From: Deltaproteobacteria bacterium RBG_16_54_11
Lineage (GTDB): Bacteria > Desulfobacterota > B13-G15 > RBG-16-54-18
Direction of reading: 5' to 3'
NCBI GenBank assembly: GCA_001797905.1
Contig: MGQS01000039.1
Span: 3,643 to 11,433, forward strand
Length of the DNA stretch: 7,791 nt
Shown here: positions 1 through 6,638 of the stretch, piece after piece
Position numbering within the stretch: position 1 is the first letter of the stretch
Layout: each line of letters opens with the position of its first letter
Program-made: the position numbers and the translations under genes
Notes under the pieces: generated by a model
Database searches by the model: none
What the model was told of the DNA's origin: nothing
Seen by the model: the letters and a program-made list of their open reading frames with translations, nothing else

Positions 1-449
1 GCCTGCCGACAGAGCTCCTCCACCTGCTCACGCGCGAGCCCCAGAACAGCCGCCATCCCCCCTGCGCCCACGGGGACCGCCTCCTGCATAAACTGCCCGC
101 GCATCCTCACCATCCTGACGGCATCACCAAAACTCATGGCCTCGGCAGCCACCAGGGCGCTGAATTCCCCGAGGCTGTGACCGGCGAGATAGTCGGCAGC
201 CCACCCCACCTCATTCCTCAGGACCCGCAAGGCCGCGATGCTCACGGTCAGGATACAGGGCTGCGTATTGGCCGTCAGCTTTAGCTCCGCCTCTGGACCG
301 TTAAAGCAGAGGCTCTTGAGGTCAAACCCCAGGGCCTCGTTGGCCTCGGCAAAGGTTTCCTGGGCGACGGGGAAGCGCTCGGCGAGCTCCTTGCCCATCC
401 CCGCATACTGAGAGCCCTGCCCTGGGAAGATGAAGGCCGTCTTACCCAT
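1..449 (-). CDS. fabD: Malonyl-CoA:acyl carrier protein transacylase (partial, C-terminal part outside window)
   Basis: This enzyme moves malonyl from CoA to acyl carrier protein, which supplies the extender unit of type II fatty acid synthesis in the cytosol. Only the first 149 codons lie in the window and the frame is open to the left edge. The N-terminus begins MGKTAFIFPGQGSQYAGMG, with the oxyanion-hole Gln at residue 11. The nucleophile motif GHSLGE is at residues 90-95 with Ser92, and Arg117 (in MRGQF) fits the malonyl-carboxylate-binding Arg. These three positions match the numbering known for E. coli FabD. The second half, with the catalytic His, is not visible. The ATG overlaps the stop codon of the upstream dehydrogenase gene by one base (TAATG), and a GGGAGG ribosome binding site lies inside that gene's last codons, so translation is probably coupled. 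Identity is very secure. Confidence 0.96.
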   Translation of the reverse strand, partial: MGKTAFIFPGQGSQYAGMGKELAERFPVAQETFAEANEALGFDLKSLCFNGPEAELKLTANTQPCILTVSIAALRVLRNEVGWAADYLAGHSLGEFSALVAAEAMSFGDAVRMVRMRGQFMQEAVPVGAGGMAAVLGLAREQVEELCRQ

Positions 450-1612
450 TAGATCCTCCCGCTGGCGATCTCCTTGATGAGCTCCATGGCGATGTTGTTG
501 CGCTGGATCTGACTGGTCCCCTCGTAGATCTGGAGGATCTTGGCATCCCGCATCATCTTCTCCACCGGGAAATCCCTCATATATCCATATCCGCCGAGGA
601 CCTGCACGGCATCAACAGTCACCCGCATGGCCATGTCGCTGGGAAAGAGCTTGCTCATGGCCGACTCCTTGCTGAAACTTCGGGGTTTGCTGTCGATATA
701 CTTGGCCACGGCGTAAACCAGGGCGCGGGCTGCCTCGATCTGGGTGGCCATATCGGCAAGGATGTGCTGGACGGCCTGGAAGGAGATGATCTTGTGTCCG
801 AACTGGACGCGCTCCCGGGTGTACCGAGCCGCCGTCTCAAAGGCGCCTTGGGCAAGCCCCACGGCCTGGGAACCAATGCTCGGGCGGGACATGTCAAAGG
901 TCTTCAGGATGATGATGAGGCCGATACCCTCACGGCCCCCGATGAGGTTTTCCTTGGGAATCCTGCAATCCTCAAAGACCAATTCCCGGGTAGCCGAGGT
1001 GCGGATCCCCAACTTCTTTTCCTTTTTGCCGAAGGAGAAACCTTCGGTCCCCTTTTCCACGATAAAACCGCTGATACCCCGCGGCCCCTTTTTCTTATCC
1101 GTAACGGCAAAGACGGAGTAGATCTCCGCCTCACCGCCGTTGGTGATCCACTGCTTGGTCCCGTTAAGGATATATCCGTCACCATCTTTTTGCGCCGTGG
1201 TCTGCATGCCGGCTACGTCGCTGCCGGCATTAGCCTCGGTGGCGCCAAAGGCGGCTAGTCTTTTCCCGCTGGCTATCTCCGGGAGATACCTTTTCTTCTG
1301 GTCATCCGTACCTGCGATCGAGATGGGATAGGCACCCAACCCGCTGCCGGCAAAACTGACGGAGACGCCGATGCAGGCCCGGCTCAGCTCCTCTATCACC
1401 ACGCAGTTTTCAAAGACCCCTCCGCCAAAGCCGCCGTATTCCTCGGGCAACGAAACCCCGAACAGCCCCGCCTCCGCGCAGATGTGCATCATATCCCACG
1501 GAAATTCTTCCTTCTCATCCAACTCCGCCCTTACCGGCATCACCTTTTCTTCGGCTATCTTCCGGGCGAGTTCCTTGAGCATCTTCTGTTCTTCGGTTAA
1601 AAAATAGTCCAC
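449..1612 (-). CDS. Acyl-CoA dehydrogenase family flavoprotein in the fatty acid operon
   Basis: A full-length 387-residue acyl-CoA dehydrogenase. Enzymes of this family use FAD to form a 2,3-double bond in an acyl-CoA and pass electrons to ETF. The flavin/substrate signature ATEANAGSD is at residues 124-132. The second family signature runs from Gln337 to Asp356 and contains GGYGY. The catalytic base is Glu364 in IYEGTSQIQR, the position used by short-chain and butyryl-CoA dehydrogenases. The start is GTG, 7 bases after a GAGGGGG ribosome binding site and 24 bases after the plsX stop. Its stop overlaps the fabD start by one base, so it belongs to the lipid operon. It occupies the place where fabH is commonly found, and no ETF genes are visible. 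Chain length and true substrate (CoA or ACP thioester) cannot be read from the sequence; butyryl-, glutaryl- or branched-chain activity are all possible. Confidence 0.93.
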   Translation of the reverse strand: MDYFLTEEQKMLKELARKIAEEKVMPVRAELDEKEEFPWDMMHICAEAGLFGVSLPEEYGGFGGGVFENCVVIEELSRACIGVSVSFAGSGLGAYPISIAGTDDQKKRYLPEIASGKRLAAFGATEANAGSDVAGMQTTAQKDGDGYILNGTKQWITNGGEAEIYSVFAVTDKKKGPRGISGFIVEKGTEGFSFGKKEKKLGIRTSATRELVFEDCRIPKENLIGGREGIGLIIILKTFDMSRPSIGSQAVGLAQGAFETAARYTRERVQFGHKIISFQAVQHILADMATQIEAARALVYAVAKYIDSKPRSFSKESAMSKLFPSDMAMRVTVDAVQVLGGYGYMRDFPVEKMMRDAKILQIYEGTSQIQRNNIAMELIKEIASGRI

Positions 1613-1636
1613 GTATACACCCCCTCACCAAACTTC

Positions 1637-2701
1637 TCAGTTCATCACTTTTCCCTTCGGCTGCGTCCATATCCGGGAGGCGGTCTCCATCCCAAACCGC
1701 TTCAGGTCTTGACTCTCGCGCAAGGCATCGATCAAAAGCCGGTTGATATCACCGCCCACATACTCGGAGGCGGCCCTGATGGCGTTCTTAATGGCCTTGG
1801 CGGAGGAGTGCCCGTGGCAGATAAAGCAGGTCCCGTTGATGCCCAAGAGCGGGACCCCTCCATATTCGGAGTAATCGATCCGGCGCCTAATGTTCTCCTG
1901 GACCTGTCTCATAAAGAAATACCCGATCCTCGCCCACAGGCTCTTGCGCGTCGCTGCCCTTAACATGGCGGTCATGGAGTCTGCGATCCCCTCGCTGCTC
2001 TTTATGGCTACATTACCCACAAAGCCGTCGCACACGATGACATCGACGATGCCGCTGGCGATGTCTGTCCCTTCGACATTCCCGAAATAGTTCAGACTGC
2101 TCTTCTTCAGAATGGCGTGGACCTTCTTGGTGAGCTCATTCCCTTTGCTGTCCTCCCTGCCGTTGCTCAAGAGCCCTACCTTCGGACGTTTCTTGCCGAA
2201 GACAAACCGGGCGTAAATCTCACCCATGATGGCAAACTGCACCAGGTGGATGGGCTTGCAGTCTACATTGCCGCCGGCATCTATGATAACGGAAGCCCCG
2301 TTGAGGGTGGGATGAATGCCGGCCAGGGCCGGTCGTTCCACCCCCTCCAACTTTTTCATCTTCCACATGCTGACGGCCATCGCCGCGCCGGAGTTGCCGG
2401 CCGTCACCACCGCATCGCACTTTCCGTCCTTCATCAGGTCCATTGCCACGCTGATCGAGGTGTCGTGCTTGGCGCGGAGGACCCGTGACGGCAGCTCATG
2501 CATCTGTACCGCCCGTGGCGTATGGACGATGGTCAGGTTCGACCCCGACCAGCGGTGCTTGGCCAGCTCCCTTTCTATCAACACCTGGTCACCGACCAAG
2601 ATCACCTCATCCAGGTCCTGCTTCTTGGCCGCCTGCATAGCCCCTTCGACAATGGCCTGGGGGGCATGATCACCACCCATGGCATCAACTGCAACCTTCA
2701 T
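1637..2701 (-). CDS. plsX: Phosphate acyltransferase PlsX
   Basis: PlsX converts acyl-ACP and phosphate to acyl-phosphate, the donor for PlsY in phosphatidic acid synthesis. It is soluble but acts at the inner face of the membrane. Family motifs in order (354-residue form): VDAMGGDHAP at 5-14, TAGNSGA at 100-106, IDAGGNVDCKP at 140-150, SNGREDSKGNEL at 179-190, VCDGFVGN at 223-230, and HGHSSAKAIKNAI at 296-308. An ATG three codons upstream (2708-2710) is in frame, but the AAAGGG ribosome binding site abuts it with no spacing. The same site lies 9 bases before the ATG at 2699-2701, which also gives the family's usual N-terminus MKVAVDAMGGDH, so that start is chosen. The gene sits between rpmF and the dehydrogenase gene in one operon. 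Confidence 0.96.
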   Translation of the reverse strand: MKVAVDAMGGDHAPQAIVEGAMQAAKKQDLDEVILVGDQVLIERELAKHRWSGSNLTIVHTPRAVQMHELPSRVLRAKHDTSISVAMDLMKDGKCDAVVTAGNSGAAMAVSMWKMKKLEGVERPALAGIHPTLNGASVIIDAGGNVDCKPIHLVQFAIMGEIYARFVFGKKRPKVGLLSNGREDSKGNELTKKVHAILKKSSLNYFGNVEGTDIASGIVDVIVCDGFVGNVAIKSSEGIADSMTAMLRAATRKSLWARIGYFFMRQVQENIRRRIDYSEYGGVPLLGINGTCFICHGHSSAKAIKNAIRAASEYVGGDINRLLIDALRESQDLKRFGMETASRIWTQPKGKVMN

Positions 2702-2710
2702 TGGCCTCAT

Positions 2711-2716
2711 CCCTTT
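2711..2716 (-). promoter_or_regulatory. Ribosome binding site that decides the plsX start
   Basis: AAAGGG on the minus strand ends directly against the upstream candidate ATG (2708-2710) and lies 9 bases from the downstream ATG (2699-2701). A second, weaker GAGG lies inside the three disputed codons. The spacing favours the downstream start. Confidence 0.6.
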
Positions 2717-2735
2717 AATCCGTCACCGGGCAGGG

Positions 2736-2918
2736 TTAGACTTCCCCTACCTCTATGATCTCCTTGCCTTTATACGCACCGCAATGGGGACAAACCCGGT
2801 GGGGCAGCTTCGGCTCATGACATTGAGGACAGAGCGAGAGGCTGCGAGAAGTCAAGCTGTTGTGGCTTCTTCTCTTATCGCGCCTCGCCTTGGAAGTTTT
2901 TTTCTTTGGAAGGCCCAT
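2736..2918 (-). CDS. rpmF: 50S ribosomal protein L32, zinc-binding (C+) form
   Basis: A 60-residue basic protein of the large ribosomal subunit. The N-terminus MGLPKKKTSKARRDKRRSHN is the conserved L32 start. Cysteines 30, 33, 43 and 46 form two CxxC pairs (CPQC and CPHC), the zinc-ribbon form of L32 rather than the cysteine-free paralogue, and the G-Y-K-G motif follows at 47-51. The ATG overlaps the yceD stop by one base (TAATG) and is preceded by a GGGGAGAAG ribosome binding site. plsX follows after a short gap. The order yceD-rpmF-plsX is widespread in bacteria, which makes the call very safe. Confidence 0.98.
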   Translation of the reverse strand: MGLPKKKTSKARRDKRRSHNSLTSRSLSLCPQCHEPKLPHRVCPHCGAYKGKEIIEVGEV

Positions 2919-3469
2919 TATCTTCTCCCCTGGCTTAGGTTCGGTTTGAAACTTTTTAACGCGGCAAACCGGGGATCGCTGTATTGGCGATCACACCCGC
3001 ATTCTCCGCTATTAAGATCTGCCCCGCATATGCTGCACAACCCCTTACATCTATCATGGCAGAGGGTTTTCAGAGGGATGTTCAGCCATATCTGCTCCTC
3101 CACGATATCCCTGAGCTCAATCCCCTCTTCCGGCAAAAAACTGATATCCAGGTCGTCGTGCAAGAGCTCTTTATCCTCCTCTTGGGGGGCATATTTCGGC
3201 AAGATAAAGTATTCCTTAAACTCCGATACGATGGGGACGATACATTCCTTCAGACATCGCGCGCAGGGGAGAGCAGCCACTGTCCTGATGCTCCCCTTGA
3301 CCTCTATGCCCTCGGAGGTGCGCTGGAGAAACAAGTCCCCCTCTGCCGCCTGAGCCAACCTCATCTCCTGCTCCTCCTCCCCGTGAGGGCCTTGCAGGCC
3401 GACAAGGGACAGTTGATCCACAGATATCTTCCTCCCTTCGGGAGGGATGTCTTCCCATCTAACCTTCAT
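2918..3469 (-). CDS. yceD: YceD/DUF177 family protein (23S rRNA accumulation protein)
   Basis: A 183-residue protein of the DUF177 family, whose members are needed for normal 23S rRNA levels and are usually encoded just before rpmF. Visible family marks are the CxxC at Cys69/Cys72 (LPCARCL), the acidic stretch around residues 97-118, and a C-terminal cysteine cluster at residues 137, 141, 145, 148, 157 and 159 in the pattern CKGLCSICGADLN. The ending DPRFAALKSF is also typical. The cysteines suggest metal binding, but that is inference. The ATG is the only usable start in frame nearby. Its ribosome binding site is poor: a GGGAG lies about 14 bases upstream. It is the first gene of the minus-strand operon, about 65 bases after the predicted transcription start. 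Confidence 0.92.
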   Translation of the reverse strand: MKVRWEDIPPEGRKISVDQLSLVGLQGPHGEEEQEMRLAQAAEGDLFLQRTSEGIEVKGSIRTVAALPCARCLKECIVPIVSEFKEYFILPKYAPQEEDKELLHDDLDISFLPEEGIELRDIVEEQIWLNIPLKTLCHDRCKGLCSICGADLNSGECGCDRQYSDPRFAALKSFKPNLSQGRR

Positions 3470-3542
3470 CTGAGTGGTGGGAACTCCCGTTAGTTAATGC
3501 TTCCCCGGCAAGATTTGCATGACCACCGAATTTAAAGACATA

Positions 3543-3570
3543 AGTATATATATCTTCTTTTTTTTGTCAA
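3543..3570 (-). promoter_or_regulatory. Near-consensus sigma-70 promoter of the yceD-rpmF-plsX-fabD operon
   Basis: On the minus strand a perfect -35 box TTGACA (3565-3570) is followed by a 16-base spacer and a -10 box TATACT (3543-3548), one mismatch from consensus. The spacer begins with an A-tract and ends in an alternating TA run, so it should be easily melted and possibly curved. Transcription would start near 3536, giving a leader of about 65 bases before yceD. No clear operator palindrome was seen around it. Confidence 0.75.
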
Positions 3571-3610
3571 GGCTAAAAAAGGAAACGATATAGAGCGTAA
3601 AAGACCCCTC

Positions 3611-3639
3611 TTGCGCAGAGCCGCACATTTCTCTACAAT
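3611..3639 (+). promoter_or_regulatory. Probable promoter of leuA
   Basis: TTGCGC (3611-3616), a 17-base spacer, and TACAAT (3634-3639) make a reasonable sigma-70-type promoter pointing at leuA. Transcription would begin near 3646, leaving only about 20 bases before the ATG. That is too short for a leader peptide, T-box or attenuator, so regulation by leucine would have to act by other means, such as feedback on the enzyme. This is a prediction from spacing and consensus only. Confidence 0.5.
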
Positions 3640-3650
3640 GGGACAAGGGA

Positions 3651-3656
3651 AGGAGG
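3651..3656 (+). promoter_or_regulatory. Ribosome binding site of leuA
   Basis: A full AGGAGG lies 10 bases upstream of the ATG at 3667. It fixes the leuA start and suggests strong translation. Confidence 0.8.
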
Positions 3657-3666
3657 ACCGGTTATT

Positions 3667-5193
3667 ATGGGAGAAAAGATAGTCATTTTCGACACCACCT
3701 TGCGGGATGGGGAGCAATCCCCCGGCGCGACGATGAACGTGGCGGAAAAGGTGCGGCTCGCCCAGCAGTTGGAGAAACTAGGGGTCGATGTCATCGAAGC
3801 GGGTTTCCCCATTACCTCCCAGGGGGACTTCGATGCGGTCAGAACGATCGCCAAGTCGATCACCCATTCGAAGGTGGCTGCTCTGGCCAGGACCAATACG
3901 CAGGATATCGATCGGGCCTGGGAGGCGATCAAGGGGGCAAAATCCCCCCTGATCCATACCTTTATCTCGACCTCCGATATCCATCTGAAGCACCAGTTGA
4001 AGAAAACAAAAGAGGAAGTGATTCGGATCGCCGCAAAATCCGTTGCCAGGGCCAAGAAACATACCCCCGATGTCGAATTCTCAGCCATGGACGCCACCCG
4101 CAGTGAGGTCAAGTTTCTTGCGGCCGTGATCGAAGCAGCCATACAAGCGGGAGCGACCAGGATCAATATTCCCGATACCGTGGGCTATGCCATCCCCTCG
4201 GAGTTTGGGGCGCTGATTCGCACCCTCTGCCACATGGTCAAGGGGATCGAAAAGGTCACCCTGAGCGTCCACTGCCACAATGATCTTGGCCTGGCGGTTG
4301 CCAATTCCCTCGTTGCGATTCAGAACGGCGTCAGACAGGTGGAGTGCACGATCAACGGCATCGGGGAGAGGGCAGGAAACACCTCTCTCGAAGAAGTGGT
4401 CATGGCCATCCACACGCGGAAGGATCTGTTCCCCTTCTCTACTCGGATCGTTCCCAAACATATCTTTGCTACCAGCCGTCTTGTCTCCAAGATCACGGGT
4501 ATGGTAGTTCAGCCCAACAAGGCCGTGGTGGGCGCCAATGCCTTTGCCCATGAATCCGGCATTCATCAGGATGGCGTCCTCAAGAAGAAACAGACGTATG
4601 AAATCATGACCCCTGAATCGGTGGGGATTGCTAAATCCTCTCTTGTGCTGGGAAAACTCTCCGGGCGACACGCTTTTAAAGAGCGGTTGAAGGAAGTAGG
4701 GTTTCGGCTCTCAGAAAAAGATTTTGAGCTGGCCTTCACCCGGTTTAAAGAGCTGGCAGACAAAAAGCGGGAGATCTATGACGAGGATATTGAGTCGATC
4801 GTGGCCGAGGAAATCCTTCGGATGCCCGACCGCTTTAAGCTCATCTATCTCAATGTCATTTCAGGAAACGTGACCGTCCCCACGGCCACGGTCAAGATGG
4901 AGGTGGATGGGGAAGTCATCCAGGAGGCTGGTTTTGGCGATGGGCCGGTGGATGCCACCTTCAAGACGATCAAGAAGATCACCCGCACGCGCTCAAAACT
5001 CCTTCAGTTCGTCATCAACGCGATCACCGGCGGCACAGAGGCCCAGGGCGAGGTGACGGTGAGGCTGGAAGAAAAAGGCCGGACCGTGATCGGCCAGGGT
5101 GCCGATACGGACGTGATTGTGGCCAGCGCCAAGGCCTATATCAATGCCCTGAACAAGCTGGAGTATCGAAAGAAAGATCTGCGCGGGTTGTAG
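3667..5193 (+). CDS. leuA: 2-isopropylmalate synthase
   Basis: Condenses acetyl-CoA with 2-ketoisovalerate to 2-isopropylmalate, the committed step of leucine synthesis. The protein has 508 residues, a normal length for LeuA with its regulatory domain. The catalytic barrel opens with DTTLRDGEQSPG at 9-20 (Arg13, metal-binding Asp14). It continues with VEFSAMDATRS at 136-146, NIPDTVGY at 167-174, the metal-binding HCHND at 202-206, GIGERAGN at 231-238 and HESGIHQDG at 295-303. The C-terminal region from about 395 to 500, with GDGPVDA at 424-430, fits the LeuA dimer domain that binds leucine for feedback inhibition. STSDIHLKHQLKKT at 101-114 is also typical of isopropylmalate synthases. Citramalate synthase or homocitrate synthase are the alternatives, but the motifs and the leuC neighbour favour LeuA. 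It points away from the yceD operon. Confidence 0.94.
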   Translation: MGEKIVIFDTTLRDGEQSPGATMNVAEKVRLAQQLEKLGVDVIEAGFPITSQGDFDAVRTIAKSITHSKVAALARTNTQDIDRAWEAIKGAKSPLIHTFISTSDIHLKHQLKKTKEEVIRIAAKSVARAKKHTPDVEFSAMDATRSEVKFLAAVIEAAIQAGATRINIPDTVGYAIPSEFGALIRTLCHMVKGIEKVTLSVHCHNDLGLAVANSLVAIQNGVRQVECTINGIGERAGNTSLEEVVMAIHTRKDLFPFSTRIVPKHIFATSRLVSKITGMVVQPNKAVVGANAFAHESGIHQDGVLKKKQTYEIMTPESVGIAKSSLVLGKLSGRHAFKERLKEVGFRLSEKDFELAFTRFKELADKKREIYDEDIESIVAEEILRMPDRFKLIYLNVISGNVTVPTATVKMEVDGEVIQEAGFGDGPVDATFKTIKKITRTRSKLLQFVINAITGGTEAQGEVTVRLEEKGRTVIGQGADTDVIVASAKAYINALNKLEYRKKDLRGL

Positions 5194-5236
5194 TGTATAG
5201 GATTTTACACAGATGAGCGGTTAAAATTAGAGGGCT

Positions 5237-5327
5237 CAGGGAATCAACGCTCGGCCAGAGTCCAATAGGTCTTTTTTACTAGAACCCTCGACCCCTTGAC
5301 CCCTGGAATCCTCTGAGTTGATCCTGG
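5237..5327. repeat. Imperfect inverted repeat in the leuA-leuC gap
   Basis: The arm at 5237-5252 (CAGGGAATCAACGCTC) is nearly the reverse complement of the arm at 5315-5326 (GAGTTGATCCTG), with small bulges and a loop of about 62 bases that contains the octamer array. A T6 tract at 5272-5277 has no good stem before it and is not a convincing leuA terminator. The element looks like a repetitive, partly decayed intergenic sequence. It could instead be chance pairing among the degenerate repeat units. Confidence 0.4.
5283..5314 (+). repeat. Degenerate tandem octamer repeat, four units
   Basis: Four adjoining 8-base units are visible: AACCCTCG at 5283, ACCCCTTG at 5291, ACCCCTGG at 5299 and AATCCTCT at 5307, with a consensus near AACCCTYG. 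Further decayed units may follow to about 5335. Units in the opposite orientation can be read at 5228-5243. A related array lies downstream of leuC. The array fills the noncoding gap between leuA and leuC. Its function is unknown; similar octamer arrays are, from memory, common in deltaproteobacterial intergenic regions. Confidence 0.7.
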
Positions 5328-5351
5328 AACACTTTCTCACAACCTTTTTTT

Positions 5352-5358
5352 GGAGAAG
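5352..5358 (+). promoter_or_regulatory. Ribosome binding site that decides the leuC start
   Basis: GGAGAAG lies 6 to 9 bases before the ATG at 5365. An in-frame TTG at 5350 would overlap this site and have no ribosome binding site of its own, so the ATG at 5365 is taken as the start. Confidence 0.75.
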
Positions 5359-5364
5359 AAATTA

Positions 5365-6636
5365 ATGGGGATGACCATTACCGAGAAGATCCTGGCGGCA
5401 CACGCCGACCTTGATGAGGTCACGCCAGGCGAGATCATCAACGCCCGCGTGGACGTGGCCCTGGGGAATGATATCACTGCGCCATTGGCCATCCAGGCAT
5501 TCAGGGAGATGGGGGCGCGCAAGGTCTTTGATAAGGCAAAGGTAATCCTGGTGCCCGACCACTTCACCCCCAATAAGGACATCCAGTCGGCCGAGCAGTG
5601 CCGGCTGATGCGGGAGTTCGCGCAAGAGCAGGAACTGAAACACTATCTCGAGGTGGGACGCATGGGCATCGAACACGCCCTGTTGCCCGAAATGGGTTTG
5701 GTGGGGCCCGGCTATCTCGTCATCGGAGCAGACAGCCACACCTGCACCTACGGCGCTCTCGGGGCCTTCGCCACCGGCGTGGGGAGCACGGACCTGGCCG
5801 CAGCCATGGCCACCGGCGAGATCTGGCTCCGCGTCCCGGAGACAATCAAGTTCATATATACGGGAAAGCGCCGGCCGTGGGTCAGCGGCAAGGACCTCAT
5901 CCTCTACACCATCGGGGCCATCGGGGTGGATGGGGCCCTGTATAAGGCCATGGAAATCACCGGAGCGACCATCCGTCATCTGGATATGTCCGGAAGATTC
6001 ACCATGGCCAACATGGCTATCGAGGCCGGGGGGAAAAACGGTATTTTCCCGCCTGATGAGATCACCCTGGAATATCTCCGCCCTAGGATGGCGATTGGCT
6101 ATACCATCTACCAGAGCGATGAAGACGCCTGCTATGCCGAGGTAAAGGAATATGATTGCTCCCGGATCGAGCCCCAGGTGGCCTGCCCCCCCTCCCCTGC
6201 CAATGTGAAGGGGGTGCGGGCATTGGCCGGGGTAGCAATAGATCAGGCAGTCATCGGCTCATGCACCAACGGGAGGCTGGAGGATCTGAGGGTTGCGGCC
6301 CAGATCATCAAAGGCAAGCAGGTGGCCCCCTACGTCCGTCTCATCGTGATCCCGGCTACGCAGGAGATCTATCTGCAGGCCCTGCGGGAGGGGCTCCTGG
6401 AAATCTTTGTTCAGGCAGGGGGGGCGGTAAGCACGCCCACCTGCGGCCCGTGTCTCGGCGGCCACATGGGGGTCTTGGCGGCGGGCGAAGTAGCTATTGC
6501 TACTACCAACCGTAACTTCGTGGGGAGGATGGGCCACCCCACGAGCCAGGTCTATCTCTCCAACCCGGCTGTGGCAGCTGCCAGCGCGATCAAGGGGAAG
6601 ATCACCCACCCGGAGGAAGTGGCAGATAAAAATTAA
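5365..6636 (+). CDS. leuC: 3-isopropylmalate dehydratase large subunit (LeuC/homoaconitase family)
   Basis: Large subunit of the iron-sulfur isomerase that turns 2-isopropylmalate into 3-isopropylmalate by way of dimethylcitraconate; it needs a small subunit (LeuD). The chosen start gives 423 residues, the length of the short, two-subunit LeuC type, beginning MGMTITEKILAAHA. Aconitase-family marks are VPDHFTP at 63-69, GADSHTCTYGALGAFATGVG at 121-140, SCTNGR at 299-304 (Cys300), CGPC at 360-363 (Cys360 and Cys363) and NRNFVGRMG at 382-390. The three cysteines are the 4Fe-4S ligands. It shares its direction with leuA but is separated by about 171 bases of repeat-rich DNA, and a hairpin follows at once. 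No leuD is present downstream. Homoaconitase or a citramalate isomerase are alternatives because substrate choice depends on the missing small subunit; the neighbouring leuA favours leucine synthesis. Confidence 0.92.
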   Translation: MGMTITEKILAAHADLDEVTPGEIINARVDVALGNDITAPLAIQAFREMGARKVFDKAKVILVPDHFTPNKDIQSAEQCRLMREFAQEQELKHYLEVGRMGIEHALLPEMGLVGPGYLVIGADSHTCTYGALGAFATGVGSTDLAAAMATGEIWLRVPETIKFIYTGKRRPWVSGKDLILYTIGAIGVDGALYKAMEITGATIRHLDMSGRFTMANMAIEAGGKNGIFPPDEITLEYLRPRMAIGYTIYQSDEDACYAEVKEYDCSRIEPQVACPPSPANVKGVRALAGVAIDQAVIGSCTNGRLEDLRVAAQIIKGKQVAPYVRLIVIPATQEIYLQALREGLLEIFVQAGGAVSTPTCGPCLGGHMGVLAAGEVAIATTNRNFVGRMGHPTSQVYLSNPAVAAASAIKGKITHPEEVADKN

Positions 6637-6638
6637 AC

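Noticed and set aside
764..1258. Long open frame on the plus strand opposite the acyl-CoA dehydrogenase gene
   Set aside because: It lies wholly inside a well-supported gene on the other strand, has no recognisable family motif or ribosome binding site, and is explained by GC-rich codon usage.
3478..3489. Small palindrome-like GGGAACTCCC upstream of yceD as an operator
   Set aside because: Only four paired bases around a two-base centre, and it lies inside the leader rather than at the promoter; not distinguishable from chance.
2984..3493. Open frame on the plus strand opposite yceD
   Set aside because: Antisense shadow of yceD; the minus-strand frame has the DUF177 cysteine pattern and operon context.
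3640..3666. Leucine attenuator, T-box or riboswitch in front of leuA
   Set aside because: The predicted leader is only about 20 bases, with no leucine-rich peptide and no terminator hairpin.
3532..3717. 61-codon minus-strand frame across the divergent promoter region
   Set aside because: It covers both predicted promoters and the leuA ribosome binding site and start; low-complexity and no family match.
5297..5325. Promoter for leuC starting with TTGACC
   Set aside because: The box is part of the octamer array and there is no -10 sequence at 16-18 bases (GATCCT is found there).
5283..5335. CRISPR-like array
   Set aside because: The units are only 8 bases, adjoining and degenerate, with no spacers of constant length and no cas genes.
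5362..5979. 205-codon minus-strand open frame opposite leuC
   Set aside because: Complete overlap with leuC, whose Fe-S and substrate motifs are clear; no family resemblance in the antisense frame.
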